This document shows positions 8,429-16,507 of a DNA stretch of 19,491 nucleotides, one piece after another. The DNA is from UBA11222 sp030652895 (GTDB lineage Bacteria > Pseudomonadota > Alphaproteobacteria > UBA11222). The notes beneath the pieces are model-generated. The model was not told where the DNA came from and did not search any database. It saw nothing but the letters and a program-made list of their open reading frames with translations. A program made the translations under genes and the position numbers. The first letter of the stretch is position 1, and each line of letters begins with the position of its first letter. The stretch covers positions 1 through 19,491 of the forward strand of contig JBBQCS010000056.1 in the NCBI GenBank assembly GCA_038318895.1. Direction: 5' to 3'.

Positions 8429-9255
8429 TGGATGCAGAGGCGTTTTTTAACGGCGTCGACGCGCGCAGCCGCCGCGTGGAAACGCCGTGTGGTGACGGGC
8501 ACATGGTATGGCGCATATGGGGTGAAGGCGCACCGCTGGTGTTTATTCATGGCGGTGCGGGGGCCTGGTCACACTGGATTCGCAACATCCCGGAATTTGA
8601 AGGCGGCCGCATGGTGATTGCACCGGATTTGCCTGGACTGGGCGAATCCGCATCTCCGCCAAAACCCTATACGCCGGAAAGCATCGCCAAAATTGCTGCT
8701 GACGGCCTGCACCATGTGCTGCCGCCGGGCGCGCAATTTGATATGGCGGGATTTTCGTTTGGCGGCATGATCAGCGGCCTCATGGCCAGCCTGCATGGCG
8801 CGCGGGTACGCACTTTGACGCTGATGGGACCGAGCGGTTTAGGCGGACAATTTGGTAATATCCGGCCGCCGGTAAGGCTGCCGCAAGGCGGCACACCGGA
8901 AGAACTGGCCGCTGCGCACCGGCACAATCTGGCCGCGATCATGCTGCACGATCCGGCCAAAATCGATGATCTGGCCATGCATGTACAGGCAATCAACGCG
9001 CCGCGCACCCGTGTGCTGAGCCCCGAACACGCCATGAGCGAAAAACTGCTCAATGCATTGCGTGAGATTCCGGCGCGGGTTTGCAGCATCTGGGGAGAAT
9101 TTGATATTTCATCGCCCCATTTGCAGCATCGCCGCGATGTGATTGCCGACGTTCATCCGTCAGCAGAGTTTTACATTATACCCGGGGCAGGGCATTGGGT
9201 GCAATATGAGGCGGCCGATGAAACCAACGCCTTGCTGAGAAAGTTCATTGCGTGA
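8428..9255 (+). CDS. Alpha/beta hydrolase
   Basis: This 275-residue serine hydrolase resembles the meta-cleavage product hydrolase and lactonase/esterase branch of the fold. The oxyanion-hole motif is HGGAGAW at 41-47. The nucleophile elbow GFSFGG places S110, the acid is D226 in IWGEFD, and the base is H256 in GAGHW. The triad is complete, so it is probably active on an ester, lactone or C-C bond. There is no signal peptide, so it should be cytoplasmic. Its ATG overlaps the CMD stop codon by one base, with AAGGG about 12 bases upstream inside that gene. A 167-base gap separates it from the VOC gene, so the downstream genes may have their own promoter. Confidence 0.88.
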   Translation: MDAEAFFNGVDARSRRVETPCGDGHMVWRIWGEGAPLVFIHGGAGAWSHWIRNIPEFEGGRMVIAPDLPGLGESASPPKPYTPESIAKIAADGLHHVLPPGAQFDMAGFSFGGMISGLMASLHGARVRTLTLMGPSGLGGQFGNIRPPVRLPQGGTPEELAAAHRHNLAAIMLHDPAKIDDLAMHVQAINAPRTRVLSPEHAMSEKLLNALREIPARVCSIWGEFDISSPHLQHRRDVIADVHPSAEFYIIPGAGHWVQYEAADETNALLRKFIA

Positions 9256-9422
9256 ATAGGGACCGGAAACTATGCGCCGCTGCGGTGGTTTGCCCAGGTT
9301 GCTATGCCTTGAAATGCAGGCACCGTCCCTGTACGCTGACCGCACGTATTTGATGCCCGTGAAGTACACAGTTAGTCAAGTTCACACGGTCGTTACTTCT
9401 CGAATATGAAAGGGCGAACCCC

Positions 9423-9818
9423 ATGGGCATGCAAGCGGCCAAGAACTGCGTCGACATCGGCATCATTGTAAAAGATATCACGGCGAGCCTTGCATTCTAT
9501 GTAGACGTTCTGGGATTGTCTAATATCGAAGTGCTGCCAACCGGCTTTGGCAAGTTGCACCGGCTTGCATTCGGCGACAGCTTTGTAAAACTGATCGACC
9601 CAAAGAAAGCGCCGGAAGCCGGGCCAACCGGCATGCTCGCTCAACTTGGCTTTCGCTATCTCACCTTCCAGATCGCCAATATCGACGAAGTCTGTGCGGC
9701 ATGTGAAAAGGCTGGCGTCCCGTTCGAAATGCAAAAGCAGGAACTGCGGCCCGGCGTGACGATCGCCATGGTGCGCGACCCGGACGGCAATGTGGTCGAA
9801 TTCGTGCAACGCGCCTGA
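9423..9818 (+). CDS. VOC (glyoxalase/bleomycin resistance) family protein
   Basis: This 131-residue protein has the paired beta-alpha-beta-beta-beta modules of the VOC superfamily: VDIGIIVKDITASLAFYVDV at 10-29 opens the first, and GFRYLTFQIANIDEV near 76-90 opens the second. It closes with MVRDPDGNVVEFVQ, in which E126 is the usual C-terminal metal ligand. The positions normally held by metal-binding histidines at the start of each module appear to be D11 and Y79, so metal use may be atypical. It is too short for a two-domain extradiol dioxygenase; a lyase, isomerase or binding role is possible. AAAGGG at 9409-9414, eight bases before ATG 9423, supports this start over ATG 9429. Only 18 bases separate it from the GMC oxidoreductase gene. 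Confidence 0.83.
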   Translation: MGMQAAKNCVDIGIIVKDITASLAFYVDVLGLSNIEVLPTGFGKLHRLAFGDSFVKLIDPKKAPEAGPTGMLAQLGFRYLTFQIANIDEVCAACEKAGVPFEMQKQELRPGVTIAMVRDPDGNVVEFVQRA

Positions 9819-9836
9819 GCGCCCGGAAAAACAATA

Positions 9837-11441
9837 ATGCAGGAATTTGATTATGTGATTGTCGGGGCGGGATCGGCTGGCTGTGTGCTCGCCAACCGGC
9901 TAAGCGAGGACCCCAAAGTCAGTGTACTGCTGTTGGAGGCCGGGCCAAAAGATCGCAGCCCGATGATCCACCTGCCCGCAGGCTTTGCCAGCACCCTGAA
10001 AGACCCAAAGGTGAACTGGCTGTATGAGACCGAGCCGGAACCTGGCACGAATAACCGCGCCATTGTGTGGCCGCGCGGCAAGGTTTTGGGGGGGTCGTCC
10101 TCCATCAATGGCCTGCTCTATGTGCGCGGTCAGACGCAGGATTATGACCGCTGGGCGCAAATGGGAAATAAGGGCTGGGCATGGGATGATGTCGAGCCGT
10201 ATTTCAGAAAATCCGTCGATCACGCTGAACCGGGGACGCTGCATGGCGTGGGGGGCGGGCTTGCGGTTTCTGCGACCGCCGACCGGCATCCAATCAGTGA
10301 CGCATTCATTGCTGCGGGCGAACAGCTTGGCATTCCGCGCCGCGATGATCTGAACGGGCTGGATCAGGAAGGCATCGGCTATTACCACATGACGGCGCGC
10401 AATGGGCTGCGGGTCAGCACCGCCAAGGCGTTTTTGAAACCCATCCGTTCCCGCCATAATCTGACAGTCGAGACGGATGCGCTGGCGTTCCGGATTTTTC
10501 TGGAAGGTATGCGGGCGGACGGGGTGGCGTATAGCCGTGGCGGGCGGCAATGTTACGCCAAAGCGGGGCGTGAAGTTTTGCTGTGCGGCGGGGCGGTTAA
10601 TTCTCCGCAATTATTGCAGCTATCGGGCATTGGCCCCGCAGCATTATTGCGCGCGCATGGCGTTGATGTCGTGAAAGACCTGCCCGGCGTTGGTGAAAAC
10701 CTTCAGGATCATTATGTTGTCGGCTGCGCCTACCGGGCGACACAGGCGATTACGGTCAATGAAATGTCGCGCGGTCTTTCACTGTTGCGCGAAGCCGTGA
10801 AGTGGGCGGTGTCGCGGCGTGGCCTGCTCGCGATGAGCGCGGCGCATATTGGCGCCTTTGTAAAGACGCGGCCAGAACTCGATAGCCCGGATGTGCAATA
10901 TCATATCCTGCCCGCCAGCATGACGCAGAATATCGCCTCGGGTAAACTGGACCTTGACCCGTTCCCTGGAATGACTTGCGCGCCTTGCCAGCTGCGCCCG
11001 GAAAGCCGCGGCTCAATTCATATCAAATCCTCGGTTCCGACCGTGTACCCGGCGATCCGCGCGAATTATCTTTCTGCGAGTCTGGACCAGGAAACCGTTG
11101 TGGAAAGTCTGAAAATTGCCCGGCGCATGTTTAACGCCGCGCCGCTTGATCCCTATCGGGGGGCGGAGTTGGAGCCGGGCGCGGATGTGCAGACAGATGA
11201 TGAGTTACTGGCGTTTGCACGCGAACGCGGAAACACGATTTACCATCCCGTCGGCACCTGCAAGATGGGCAGTGATCCGATGGCGGTGGTGGATGCGCAA
11301 CTGCGTGTGCATGGGGTGCAGAATTTGCGGGTCATTGACGCCTCTATCATGCCAAATCTGGTGTCCGGTAACACCAACGCGCCGGTCATCATGATCGCCG
11401 AAAAAGCCGCGGATATGATAAAGGCGGCGCGCACGGCCTGA
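9837..11441 (+). CDS. GMC family FAD-dependent oxidoreductase (choline dehydrogenase-like)
   Basis: This 534-residue flavoprotein oxidises an alcohol with FAD and passes electrons to a carrier or oxygen. The N-terminal Rossmann motif is GAGSAG at 10-15, with E35 in LLEAG contacting the ribose. The GMC signatures GGSSSINGLLYVRG and the NSPQLLQLSGIGP region follow. The catalytic pair near the C-terminus is H470 in YHPVGTCKMG and N514 in SGNTNAP, matching the choline oxidase/alcohol oxidase arrangement. It is full length, with no signal peptide. Similar proteins are often labelled choline dehydrogenase, but nothing nearby (no betB, betI or transporter) points to betaine metabolism. The VOC and flavin monooxygenase neighbours suggest a secondary-substrate catabolic role. 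Confidence 0.92.
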   Translation: MQEFDYVIVGAGSAGCVLANRLSEDPKVSVLLLEAGPKDRSPMIHLPAGFASTLKDPKVNWLYETEPEPGTNNRAIVWPRGKVLGGSSSINGLLYVRGQTQDYDRWAQMGNKGWAWDDVEPYFRKSVDHAEPGTLHGVGGGLAVSATADRHPISDAFIAAGEQLGIPRRDDLNGLDQEGIGYYHMTARNGLRVSTAKAFLKPIRSRHNLTVETDALAFRIFLEGMRADGVAYSRGGRQCYAKAGREVLLCGGAVNSPQLLQLSGIGPAALLRAHGVDVVKDLPGVGENLQDHYVVGCAYRATQAITVNEMSRGLSLLREAVKWAVSRRGLLAMSAAHIGAFVKTRPELDSPDVQYHILPASMTQNIASGKLDLDPFPGMTCAPCQLRPESRGSIHIKSSVPTVYPAIRANYLSASLDQETVVESLKIARRMFNAAPLDPYRGAELEPGADVQTDDELLAFARERGNTIYHPVGTCKMGSDPMAVVDAQLRVHGVQNLRVIDASIMPNLVSGNTNAPVIMIAEKAADMIKAARTA

Positions 11442-11472
11442 CATAACTTTATAAAGGAAGCTCCTTGCTATT

Positions 11473-11488
11473 GCCGCTTGCGGCTTTT
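11473..11488 (+). terminator. Weak hairpin-plus-T candidate after the GMC gene
   Basis: GCCGC-TT-GCGGC followed by TTTT lies in the 104-base gap between the GMC and luciferase-like genes. The stem is short: five pairs with a two-base loop, or four pairs with a four-base loop. A second small hairpin, AAGGA-AGC-TCCTT, lies just upstream near 11454-11466. Together they could attenuate transcription into the next gene, but neither is strong. Confidence 0.25.
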
Positions 11489-11545
11489 ACGCTTGCCACG
11501 GGTAGAATTTCAAAGCTCATAAAATAACCATAAGAGGCAGGGCGC

Positions 11546-12601
11546 ATGAAGTTTGGCATTCTTTACAATACCGACTATTACCCGGAAGTGCATGGATCGG
11601 CCGCGCAATATTACGAGGATATTTTAACCCAGGTGGAACTGGAAGAGGCGCTGGGATTTGACGCTGTCTGGTTTGGCGAGCATCATTATTCCGGCTATTC
11701 GTTTGGTTCTCCGCCGGTTATTGCGATGGCGGCAGCAGCGCGCACCAAACGCATCCGCCTAGGCACGGGTGTGTCGCTGATCCCCCTCAACCATCCCATC
11801 CGTCTGGCGGAAGAATATGCGATGCTGGATGTGCTCAGTGGCGGACGGCTGGAATATGGCATCGGGCGCGGGTTTCTCAAATATTCGCATGAAGTGTTCG
11901 GTATCGATGAAAACGAAAACGTCGCCCGCTATCACGAGGGCACTGACATAATCGTGAAGGCGTGGACGGCGGATGGCCCGTTTTCCTATGACGGCAAATT
12001 CTGGAAATTGAAGGATTACACATTCTTTCCCAAGCCTTTGCAGAAGCCCTACCCGCCCATATACGCGTCCGCCGTTGTCACACCCGAAAGCGCGGTCTGG
12101 GCTGGCCAGCACGGGTTTCACCTGTCCAGTGCGTTTTTTGTGCCACAACAGGCGCGGGTCAGGGAGGTGCTTGATTTATACCGCCAGAGCCTGCGCGAAC
12201 ATGGCTTCAAACCGGAAGAACGCGAAATTTCCGGCGTGTTTCAAATGTACTGCGCGCCAACTCAGGAGCAGGCAGTACGCGAAGGCACACAGTACGCCAT
12301 GAATTATTTCAAATTCTTCGGCGGGCTGGATCAGCGGGCGTCGCATGATTCGAAGGATTTTGAAAAACATGGCAAAGGCATATCGCGGACCTTCGCCGCG
12401 GCGCCACAAGGCGGGTCGGACCCCGCGCGCCAGTTCATGATTGGCGACCCGGCTTTTTGCATCGATCAGATCCAGTGGGCCCAGGAATATTACGGCACCA
12501 ACTATCTGATCTTTGAGGTGGCCCAGGGCGGTGAGCCGCACGATCTGGTGATGAAGTCCCTGAAGCTTTTTGGTGAAAAAGTGCTGCCGGCGTTCAAATA
12601 G
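11546..12601 (+). CDS. LLM class flavin-dependent monooxygenase (bacterial luciferase-like)
   Basis: This 351-residue TIM-barrel protein belongs to the luciferase-like superfamily, which uses reduced FMN or F420. Typical features are ALGFDAVWFGEHHY near residues 36-49, RIRLGTGVSLIPLNHPIRLA, the DVLSGGRLEYGIGRGF loop after residue 92, and PYPPIYASAVVTPES in the middle. Members catalyse Baeyer-Villiger, alkane or amine oxygenations, or act as F420 oxidoreductases; the sequence alone does not choose between them. No flavin reductase gene is in the window, so a shared cellular reductase would be needed. The start is supported by GAGG at 11534-11537, eight bases upstream. The MaoC gene follows 31 bases after the stop, so the two are probably co-transcribed. 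Confidence 0.9.
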   Translation: MKFGILYNTDYYPEVHGSAAQYYEDILTQVELEEALGFDAVWFGEHHYSGYSFGSPPVIAMAAAARTKRIRLGTGVSLIPLNHPIRLAEEYAMLDVLSGGRLEYGIGRGFLKYSHEVFGIDENENVARYHEGTDIIVKAWTADGPFSYDGKFWKLKDYTFFPKPLQKPYPPIYASAVVTPESAVWAGQHGFHLSSAFFVPQQARVREVLDLYRQSLREHGFKPEEREISGVFQMYCAPTQEQAVREGTQYAMNYFKFFGGLDQRASHDSKDFEKHGKGISRTFAAAPQGGSDPARQFMIGDPAFCIDQIQWAQEYYGTNYLIFEVAQGGEPHDLVMKSLKLFGEKVLPAFK

Positions 12602-12632
12602 ACGGCCGCACATCAATGCAGTGGAGAAAATA

Positions 12633-13085
12633 ATGTTAAGTGTCGCATACGGGGATTTATCCGGACTGGCTGGCAAGGAAATTGGCGTGTCCGAATGGGT
12701 GACGCTGGATCAGGCCAAGGTCAATCAATTTGCCGACGCCACCGGTGATCATCAATGGATCCATGTGGACGTCGCGCGCGCCAAGCGTGAAATGGCCACC
12801 GGCGGCACCATAGTGCACGGCTATTTCACCTTGTCGCTGATCCCGAAATTCATGTTCGAATTGCTGGAAATCACCGGAATCAGCCAAATGATCAACTATG
12901 GCGCCAACAAGGTGCGCTTCACCAATATGGTGCCAACCGGTTCCAGGGTGCGGGGGCGGCTGAAGGTTATGTCGGTCGAATTGAAAGGCAAGGGCGCCAC
13001 CATGAACTATGAAATGGTGCTGGAAATCGAGGGCCAGGAACGCCCGGCCTGCATCGCCGAAGTCATTATGATGGCGCTTCCTTGA
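12633..13085 (+). CDS. MaoC-like enoyl hydratase/dehydratase
   Basis: This 150-residue single hot-dog protein has the (R)-specific enoyl-CoA hydratase motif. D39 and H44, in ATGDHQWIHVD, are the expected catalytic pair, followed by the family's GGTIVHGYFTLSLIP loop. Members hydrate trans-2-enoyl-CoA, feeding beta-oxidation-like or polyester pathways. The reading frame is open back to 12570 inside the upstream gene. ATG 12633 is chosen because GGAGA lies just before it and the protein then begins at the usual family position. The TGA stop at 13083-13085 overlaps the -35 box of the msrB promoter. It is probably the last gene of the catabolic transcription unit. Confidence 0.88.
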   Translation: MLSVAYGDLSGLAGKEIGVSEWVTLDQAKVNQFADATGDHQWIHVDVARAKREMATGGTIVHGYFTLSLIPKFMFELLEITGISQMINYGANKVRFTNMVPTGSRVRGRLKVMSVELKGKGATMNYEMVLEIEGQERPACIAEVIMMALP

Positions 13086-13111
13086 TATTATCGGTCCGGC
13101 CACGATATAAT
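13082..13111 (+). promoter_or_regulatory. Predicted sigma70-type promoter of msrB
   Basis: TTGATA (13082-13087) and a perfect TATAAT (13106-13111) are separated by 18 bases. Transcription would start near 13118, giving a leader of about 29 bases with AAGGG ahead of the msrB ATG at 13147. The -35 box overlaps the stop codon of the MaoC gene, so msrB can be transcribed independently of the catabolic cluster. Confidence 0.6.
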
Positions 13112-13146
13112 GACGTTGGGAACGCTAGATAAAGGGACACCAGAAC

Positions 13147-13563
13147 ATGGCGGATGGCGGACAGGAAAAAAAACCCAAGGTGGTAAAAACCGACGCGGAG
13201 TGGAAGCAGCAACTGACACCGCAGCAATATAACGTCGCCCGCAAGGCGGGGACGGAGCGTGCGTTCAGTGACAATGGGCATGACAATAAGGATCCGGGCC
13301 TGTATCGCTGCGTATGTTGTGATACACCCTTGTTTCCATCGGACACCAAATACAATTCCGGCACTGGCTGGCCCAGCTTTTTTGCGCCTGTAGACAAAGA
13401 TGCGGTGGCCTTTCGCGAGGATCGCGGCCTGTTTTCACGGCGCACCGAGGTAATTTGCGCCACCTGCGAGGCGCATCTGGGTCACGTGTTCGAAGATGGT
13501 CCCAAGCCTACGGGTCTGCGCTTTTGCATGAATGGCGCCGCGATGAAATTTGAGAAGGAATAG
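13147..13563 (+). CDS. msrB: Peptide-methionine (R)-S-oxide reductase
   Basis: MsrB reduces the R epimer of methionine sulfoxide in oxidised proteins using thioredoxin. The 138-residue protein has the two zinc-binding CxxC pairs (C55/C58 in YRCVCCDT and C104/C107 in ICATCEAHLGHVF), the substrate-binding SGTGWPSFF at 71-79, and catalytic C127 in RFCMNGAAMKF. All key residues are present and the length is normal for a single-domain cytoplasmic enzyme. The N-terminal ~14 residues are lysine-rich and probably disordered. It has its own predicted promoter directly upstream and converges on secA, about 106 bases away. No msrA is in the window. Confidence 0.95.
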   Translation: MADGGQEKKPKVVKTDAEWKQQLTPQQYNVARKAGTERAFSDNGHDNKDPGLYRCVCCDTPLFPSDTKYNSGTGWPSFFAPVDKDAVAFREDRGLFSRRTEVICATCEAHLGHVFEDGPKPTGLRFCMNGAAMKFEKE

Positions 13564-13588
13564 GCGCCTATTCCCCGAACCGCTGACT

Positions 13589-13604
13589 AACCCATCGGGT
13601 TTTG
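13589..13604 (+). terminator. Weak intrinsic terminator candidate after msrB
   Basis: AACCC-ATC-GGGTT with T residues running on from the stem lies about 25 bases after the msrB stop. The five-pair stem is short. In the convergent gap to secA it is the best plus-strand terminator candidate. On the minus strand the same DNA would form a stem preceded by A residues, which is not a terminator for secA. Confidence 0.3.
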
Positions 13605-13669
13605 CAGGGTTTCTTTAGCAGCCCGAGGGCCGCCCTGGATGAGCGGCAGAAATCTGTCGCCCAATTCGT

Positions 13670-16330
13670 TTACCCCAGTTTGCCGTGGCACTGCTTGAAT
13701 TTCTTGCCGGAACCGCAGGGACAAGGCGCGTTGCGCGAGACCTTGCCGTATGGGTTTTCGTCAGATACTTCGTTTTCACCGGTCACTGGATCGATATGTT
13801 CTTCATGCATTTCCCGCGGTGCGCTGGGTAAGGCTGGTGGCTGTTGAGCCACCTGAATATGGGCCAGATGCATGCATACATCCTGACGCAGTTTCGTCAG
13901 CATGGTTTCAAACAGCGCAAAGGATTCCGACTGATATTCGCGCAGCGGATCGCGCTGCGCATAGCCCCGCAGGCCCACCGCCTGACGCAGATGCTCAAGA
14001 TGCAGCAGATGTTCGCGCCAATGCTGGTCGATAATTTGCAGCAGGACGGATTTTTCGATTTGCCGCATCAGGTCCAGACCAATATTCGCGGCGCGCCCGG
14101 CCATGAAGCGGTCCGCATGATCGCGAATGCGCTCCCGGATTTCCTCGTCGGCGATCCCTTCTTCCGCGGCCCATTCTGCGACCGGCAGGTCAAGCCCCAG
14201 ATATTTCTGGCACGCTTCCGTCAGTCCCGCCACATCCCATTGTTCTGCATAGGCTTTTTCCGGAATATGCTGCGTTACCAGGTCATTGATGGTCTGCTGG
14301 CGCATACCCGTGATTTCGCCGGATAAATCCTCCGTTCGCATCATATCGATACGTTGCTCGAATATGACCTTGCGCTGATCATTCATCACATCATCGAATT
14401 TAAGAAGGTTTTTGCGGAGGTCGAAATTGCGCGCCTCGACCTTCTCCTGGGCTTTCGCCACCGCGCGGTTGATCCATGGATGAATGATCGCTTCGCCCTG
14501 TTGCAGGCCAAGCTTTTGCAGCATGCCGTCCATGCGTTCGGAACCAAAGATGCGCATCAGATCATCTTCCAGGCTCAGGAAGAATTTCGATCGGCCCGGG
14601 TCTCCCTGACGGCCGGATCTCCCCCGCAGCTGATTGTCGATGCGGCGGCTTTCATGACGTTCGGTGCCAATGACGTACAGGCCGCCCGCGGCCAGGACTT
14701 TTTCCCGGGCCGCTGCAATCTCGGCCTCAATTGCCTTGATTTTTCTTGCCCGCTCTTCTTCGTCAGTAATGCCTGCTGCTTCTTCTTCAATCCGTATACT
14801 GAGATTGCCGCCAAGCTGAATGTCCGTGCCGCGGCCCGCCATGTTGGTGGCGATGGTTACGCCGCCAACTTTGCCCGCCTGGGCGATAATCTGCGCTTCC
14901 TGCTCGTGATAACGGGCGTTCAATACATTATGTGGAATTTTCTTCATTTTCAGTAGTGCGGCAAGCTGTTCGGATTTTTCAATACTGGTGGTGCCTACCA
15001 GCACGGGCTGGCCAATGGCGTTGCACGCGACGATTTCTTCGATAATGGCGTCAAATTTTTCTGCCGCCGAACGGTAAACCTCATCGTCTTCATCCAGACG
15101 CACGACGGATACATGGGTTGGTATGGCCAGGACTTCGAGACCGTAAATATCGGCAAACTCATTGGCTTCCGTGGACGCGGTCCCGGTCATGCCGGAGAGT
15201 TTGTCATACAGGCGGAAGTAATTCTGGAAAGTGATTGATGCGAGGGTCTGGTTTTCCGATTCGATCTTCGCCTTTTCCTTGGCTTCCAGCGCCTGATGCA
15301 GACCTTCGGAATAACGCCGGCCTTCCATCATGCGGCCCGTGAACTCGTCAATAATGATAACCTTGTTATTCTTGACGATGTAATCCCGGTCGCGCTGAAA
15401 CAGGATATGCGCGCGCAGCGCCTGATTGATGTGATGCACCAGCGAAACGTTCTCGATATCGTATAGCGAAGAACCCGCTTCCATCAGTCCGGCTTGCAGC
15501 AGCAATTCTTCCATAAAATCGTTACCGCCTTCGGTTAACGTGACCGAGCGGGCTTTTTCATCCAGATCGTAATGTTCCGGGCTGAGTTGCGGGACTAGCA
15601 GATCGGCTTCCTGGTACAGCTGGCTTTGATCATCCAGCGGGCCGGAAATGATCAGCGGCGTGCGCGCCTCATCGATCAGAATGCTGTCGACTTCATCGAC
15701 GATGGCGAAATGATGGCCGCGCTGCACCATTTCTTCCAGGCGATATTTCATATTGTCGCGCAGATAATCAAAGCCCAGTTCATTGTTGGTGGCGTAAGTA
15801 ATATCGGCGGCATAGGCCTGACGGCGTTCCAGCTCGCCTATGCCCGGCACCACGCAACCGACTGTCAGCCCCAGAAAGCGATAGACCTGCCCCATCCATT
15901 CCGAATCGCGCCGGGCCAGATAATCATTCACCGTAACAACATGGACGCCTTTGCCGGACAGGGCGTTCAGATAGGCCGCAAGCGTCGCCACCAGCGTTTT
16001 GCCTTCGCCGGTTTTCATTTCAGAAATCTTGCCCTGATGCAGCACCAGGCCGCCAACAAGCTGCACGTCGAAATGGCGCTGACCAAGAGCACGCTTTGCG
16101 GCTTCGCGCACAGTGGCGAAGGCGGCGGGCAGGAGGTCATCGGCGCTGACGCTGCCAGTCGCAAGTTGCTCGCGAAATTGCGCGGTCCGGGCGCGAAGCG
16201 CTTCGTCGTCAAGCGCCGAAACTTCCGGTTCCAGCGCGTTGATCGCCGCCACAATGGGATGCAGCTTTTTTAACTTCCGGTCAGAGGGCGAACCGAATAC
16301 CCGGCGCGCTAATGCACTCATTCCCATCAT
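13670..16330 (-). CDS. secA: Preprotein translocase ATPase SecA
   Basis: SecA is the ATPase that drives unfolded preproteins through SecYEG at the inner membrane. At 886 residues it is full length. Seen in order are Walker A MKTGEGKT at 105-112, VNDYLARRDSEWMG, the Walker B region AIVDEVDSILIDEARTPL, the second RecA-like fold with VGTTSIEKSE, TNMAGRGTDIQLGG and RRIDNQLRGRSGRQGDPG, and the helical scaffold and wing domains. The C-terminal zinc finger is NAPCPCGSGKKFKQCHGKLG, whose cysteines and histidine bind zinc and contact SecB. Three closely spaced ATGs (16330, 16327, 16321) could start it; ATG 16321 (MSALARRVFG) agrees best with usual SecA N-termini. It is divergent from argJ. Confidence 0.97.
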   Translation of the reverse strand: MMGMSALARRVFGSPSDRKLKKLHPIVAAINALEPEVSALDDEALRARTAQFREQLATGSVSADDLLPAAFATVREAAKRALGQRHFDVQLVGGLVLHQGKISEMKTGEGKTLVATLAAYLNALSGKGVHVVTVNDYLARRDSEWMGQVYRFLGLTVGCVVPGIGELERRQAYAADITYATNNELGFDYLRDNMKYRLEEMVQRGHHFAIVDEVDSILIDEARTPLIISGPLDDQSQLYQEADLLVPQLSPEHYDLDEKARSVTLTEGGNDFMEELLLQAGLMEAGSSLYDIENVSLVHHINQALRAHILFQRDRDYIVKNNKVIIIDEFTGRMMEGRRYSEGLHQALEAKEKAKIESENQTLASITFQNYFRLYDKLSGMTGTASTEANEFADIYGLEVLAIPTHVSVVRLDEDDEVYRSAAEKFDAIIEEIVACNAIGQPVLVGTTSIEKSEQLAALLKMKKIPHNVLNARYHEQEAQIIAQAGKVGGVTIATNMAGRGTDIQLGGNLSIRIEEEAAGITDEEERARKIKAIEAEIAAAREKVLAAGGLYVIGTERHESRRIDNQLRGRSGRQGDPGRSKFFLSLEDDLMRIFGSERMDGMLQKLGLQQGEAIIHPWINRAVAKAQEKVEARNFDLRKNLLKFDDVMNDQRKVIFEQRIDMMRTEDLSGEITGMRQQTINDLVTQHIPEKAYAEQWDVAGLTEACQKYLGLDLPVAEWAAEEGIADEEIRERIRDHADRFMAGRAANIGLDLMRQIEKSVLLQIIDQHWREHLLHLEHLRQAVGLRGYAQRDPLREYQSESFALFETMLTKLRQDVCMHLAHIQVAQQPPALPSAPREMHEEHIDPVTGENEVSDENPYGKVSRNAPCPCGSGKKFKQCHGKLG

Positions 16331-16431
16331 TGCCTGAAAAATCCTTTTTGCCTGACTATTGGCAGGGCTGAGACATAAGGTCCACCGCGCGCCATGTCAA
16401 TGTTGAGAGCGGCGTAGGGCGCGCCAGTGAC

Positions 16432-16450
16432 ATATAGCTCTATTCTATAT
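16432..16450. promoter_or_regulatory. AT-rich dyad in the secA-argJ divergent region
   Basis: ATATAG (16432-16437) and CTATAT (16445-16450) form an inverted repeat with a seven-base centre in the 177-base divergent region. The AT-rich block contains -10-like TATATT sequences on both strands. It may be part of a promoter or an operator; no particular regulator is recognised. Confidence 0.3.
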
Positions 16451-16463
16451 TGAGCGTATCATT

Positions 16464-16475
16464 GTAAGTACTTAC
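16464..16475. promoter_or_regulatory. Perfect 12-bp palindrome upstream of argJ
   Basis: GTAAGTACTTAC is a perfect 12-base palindrome 32 bases before the argJ start. It is followed by a T-rich stretch and the Shine-Dalgarno GGAG (16498-16501), six bases before ATG 16508. The position suits a repressor operator over the argJ promoter or an extended promoter element. It does not match the ArgR box as I know it. Function is inferred from position only. Confidence 0.35.
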
Positions 16476-16507
16476 TGTGTTTTTTCATTATTTAGCCGGA
16501 GTTGTCG

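Noticed and set aside
9258..9330. AGGGAC/GTCCCT inverted repeat between the hydrolase and VOC genes
   Set aside because: It has six pairs over a loop of about 60 bases with no T-run, within chance expectation.
9381..9410. Promoter-like TTCACA-N18-TATGAA before the VOC gene
   Set aside because: The start would leave only about five bases before the ATG and exclude the clear Shine-Dalgarno; the -10 match is also poor.
9837..11441. Assignment of the GMC enzyme as choline dehydrogenase (betA)
   Set aside because: Only general GMC motifs support it; no betaine genes or choline transport genes are nearby.
12570..12632. Longer MaoC start inside the upstream monooxygenase gene
   Set aside because: The added residues are basic and unlike the family; GGAGA lies directly before ATG 12633.
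15626..16273. 215-codon plus-strand frame opposite secA
   Set aside because: It mirrors the conserved SecA ATPase region and shows no family features.
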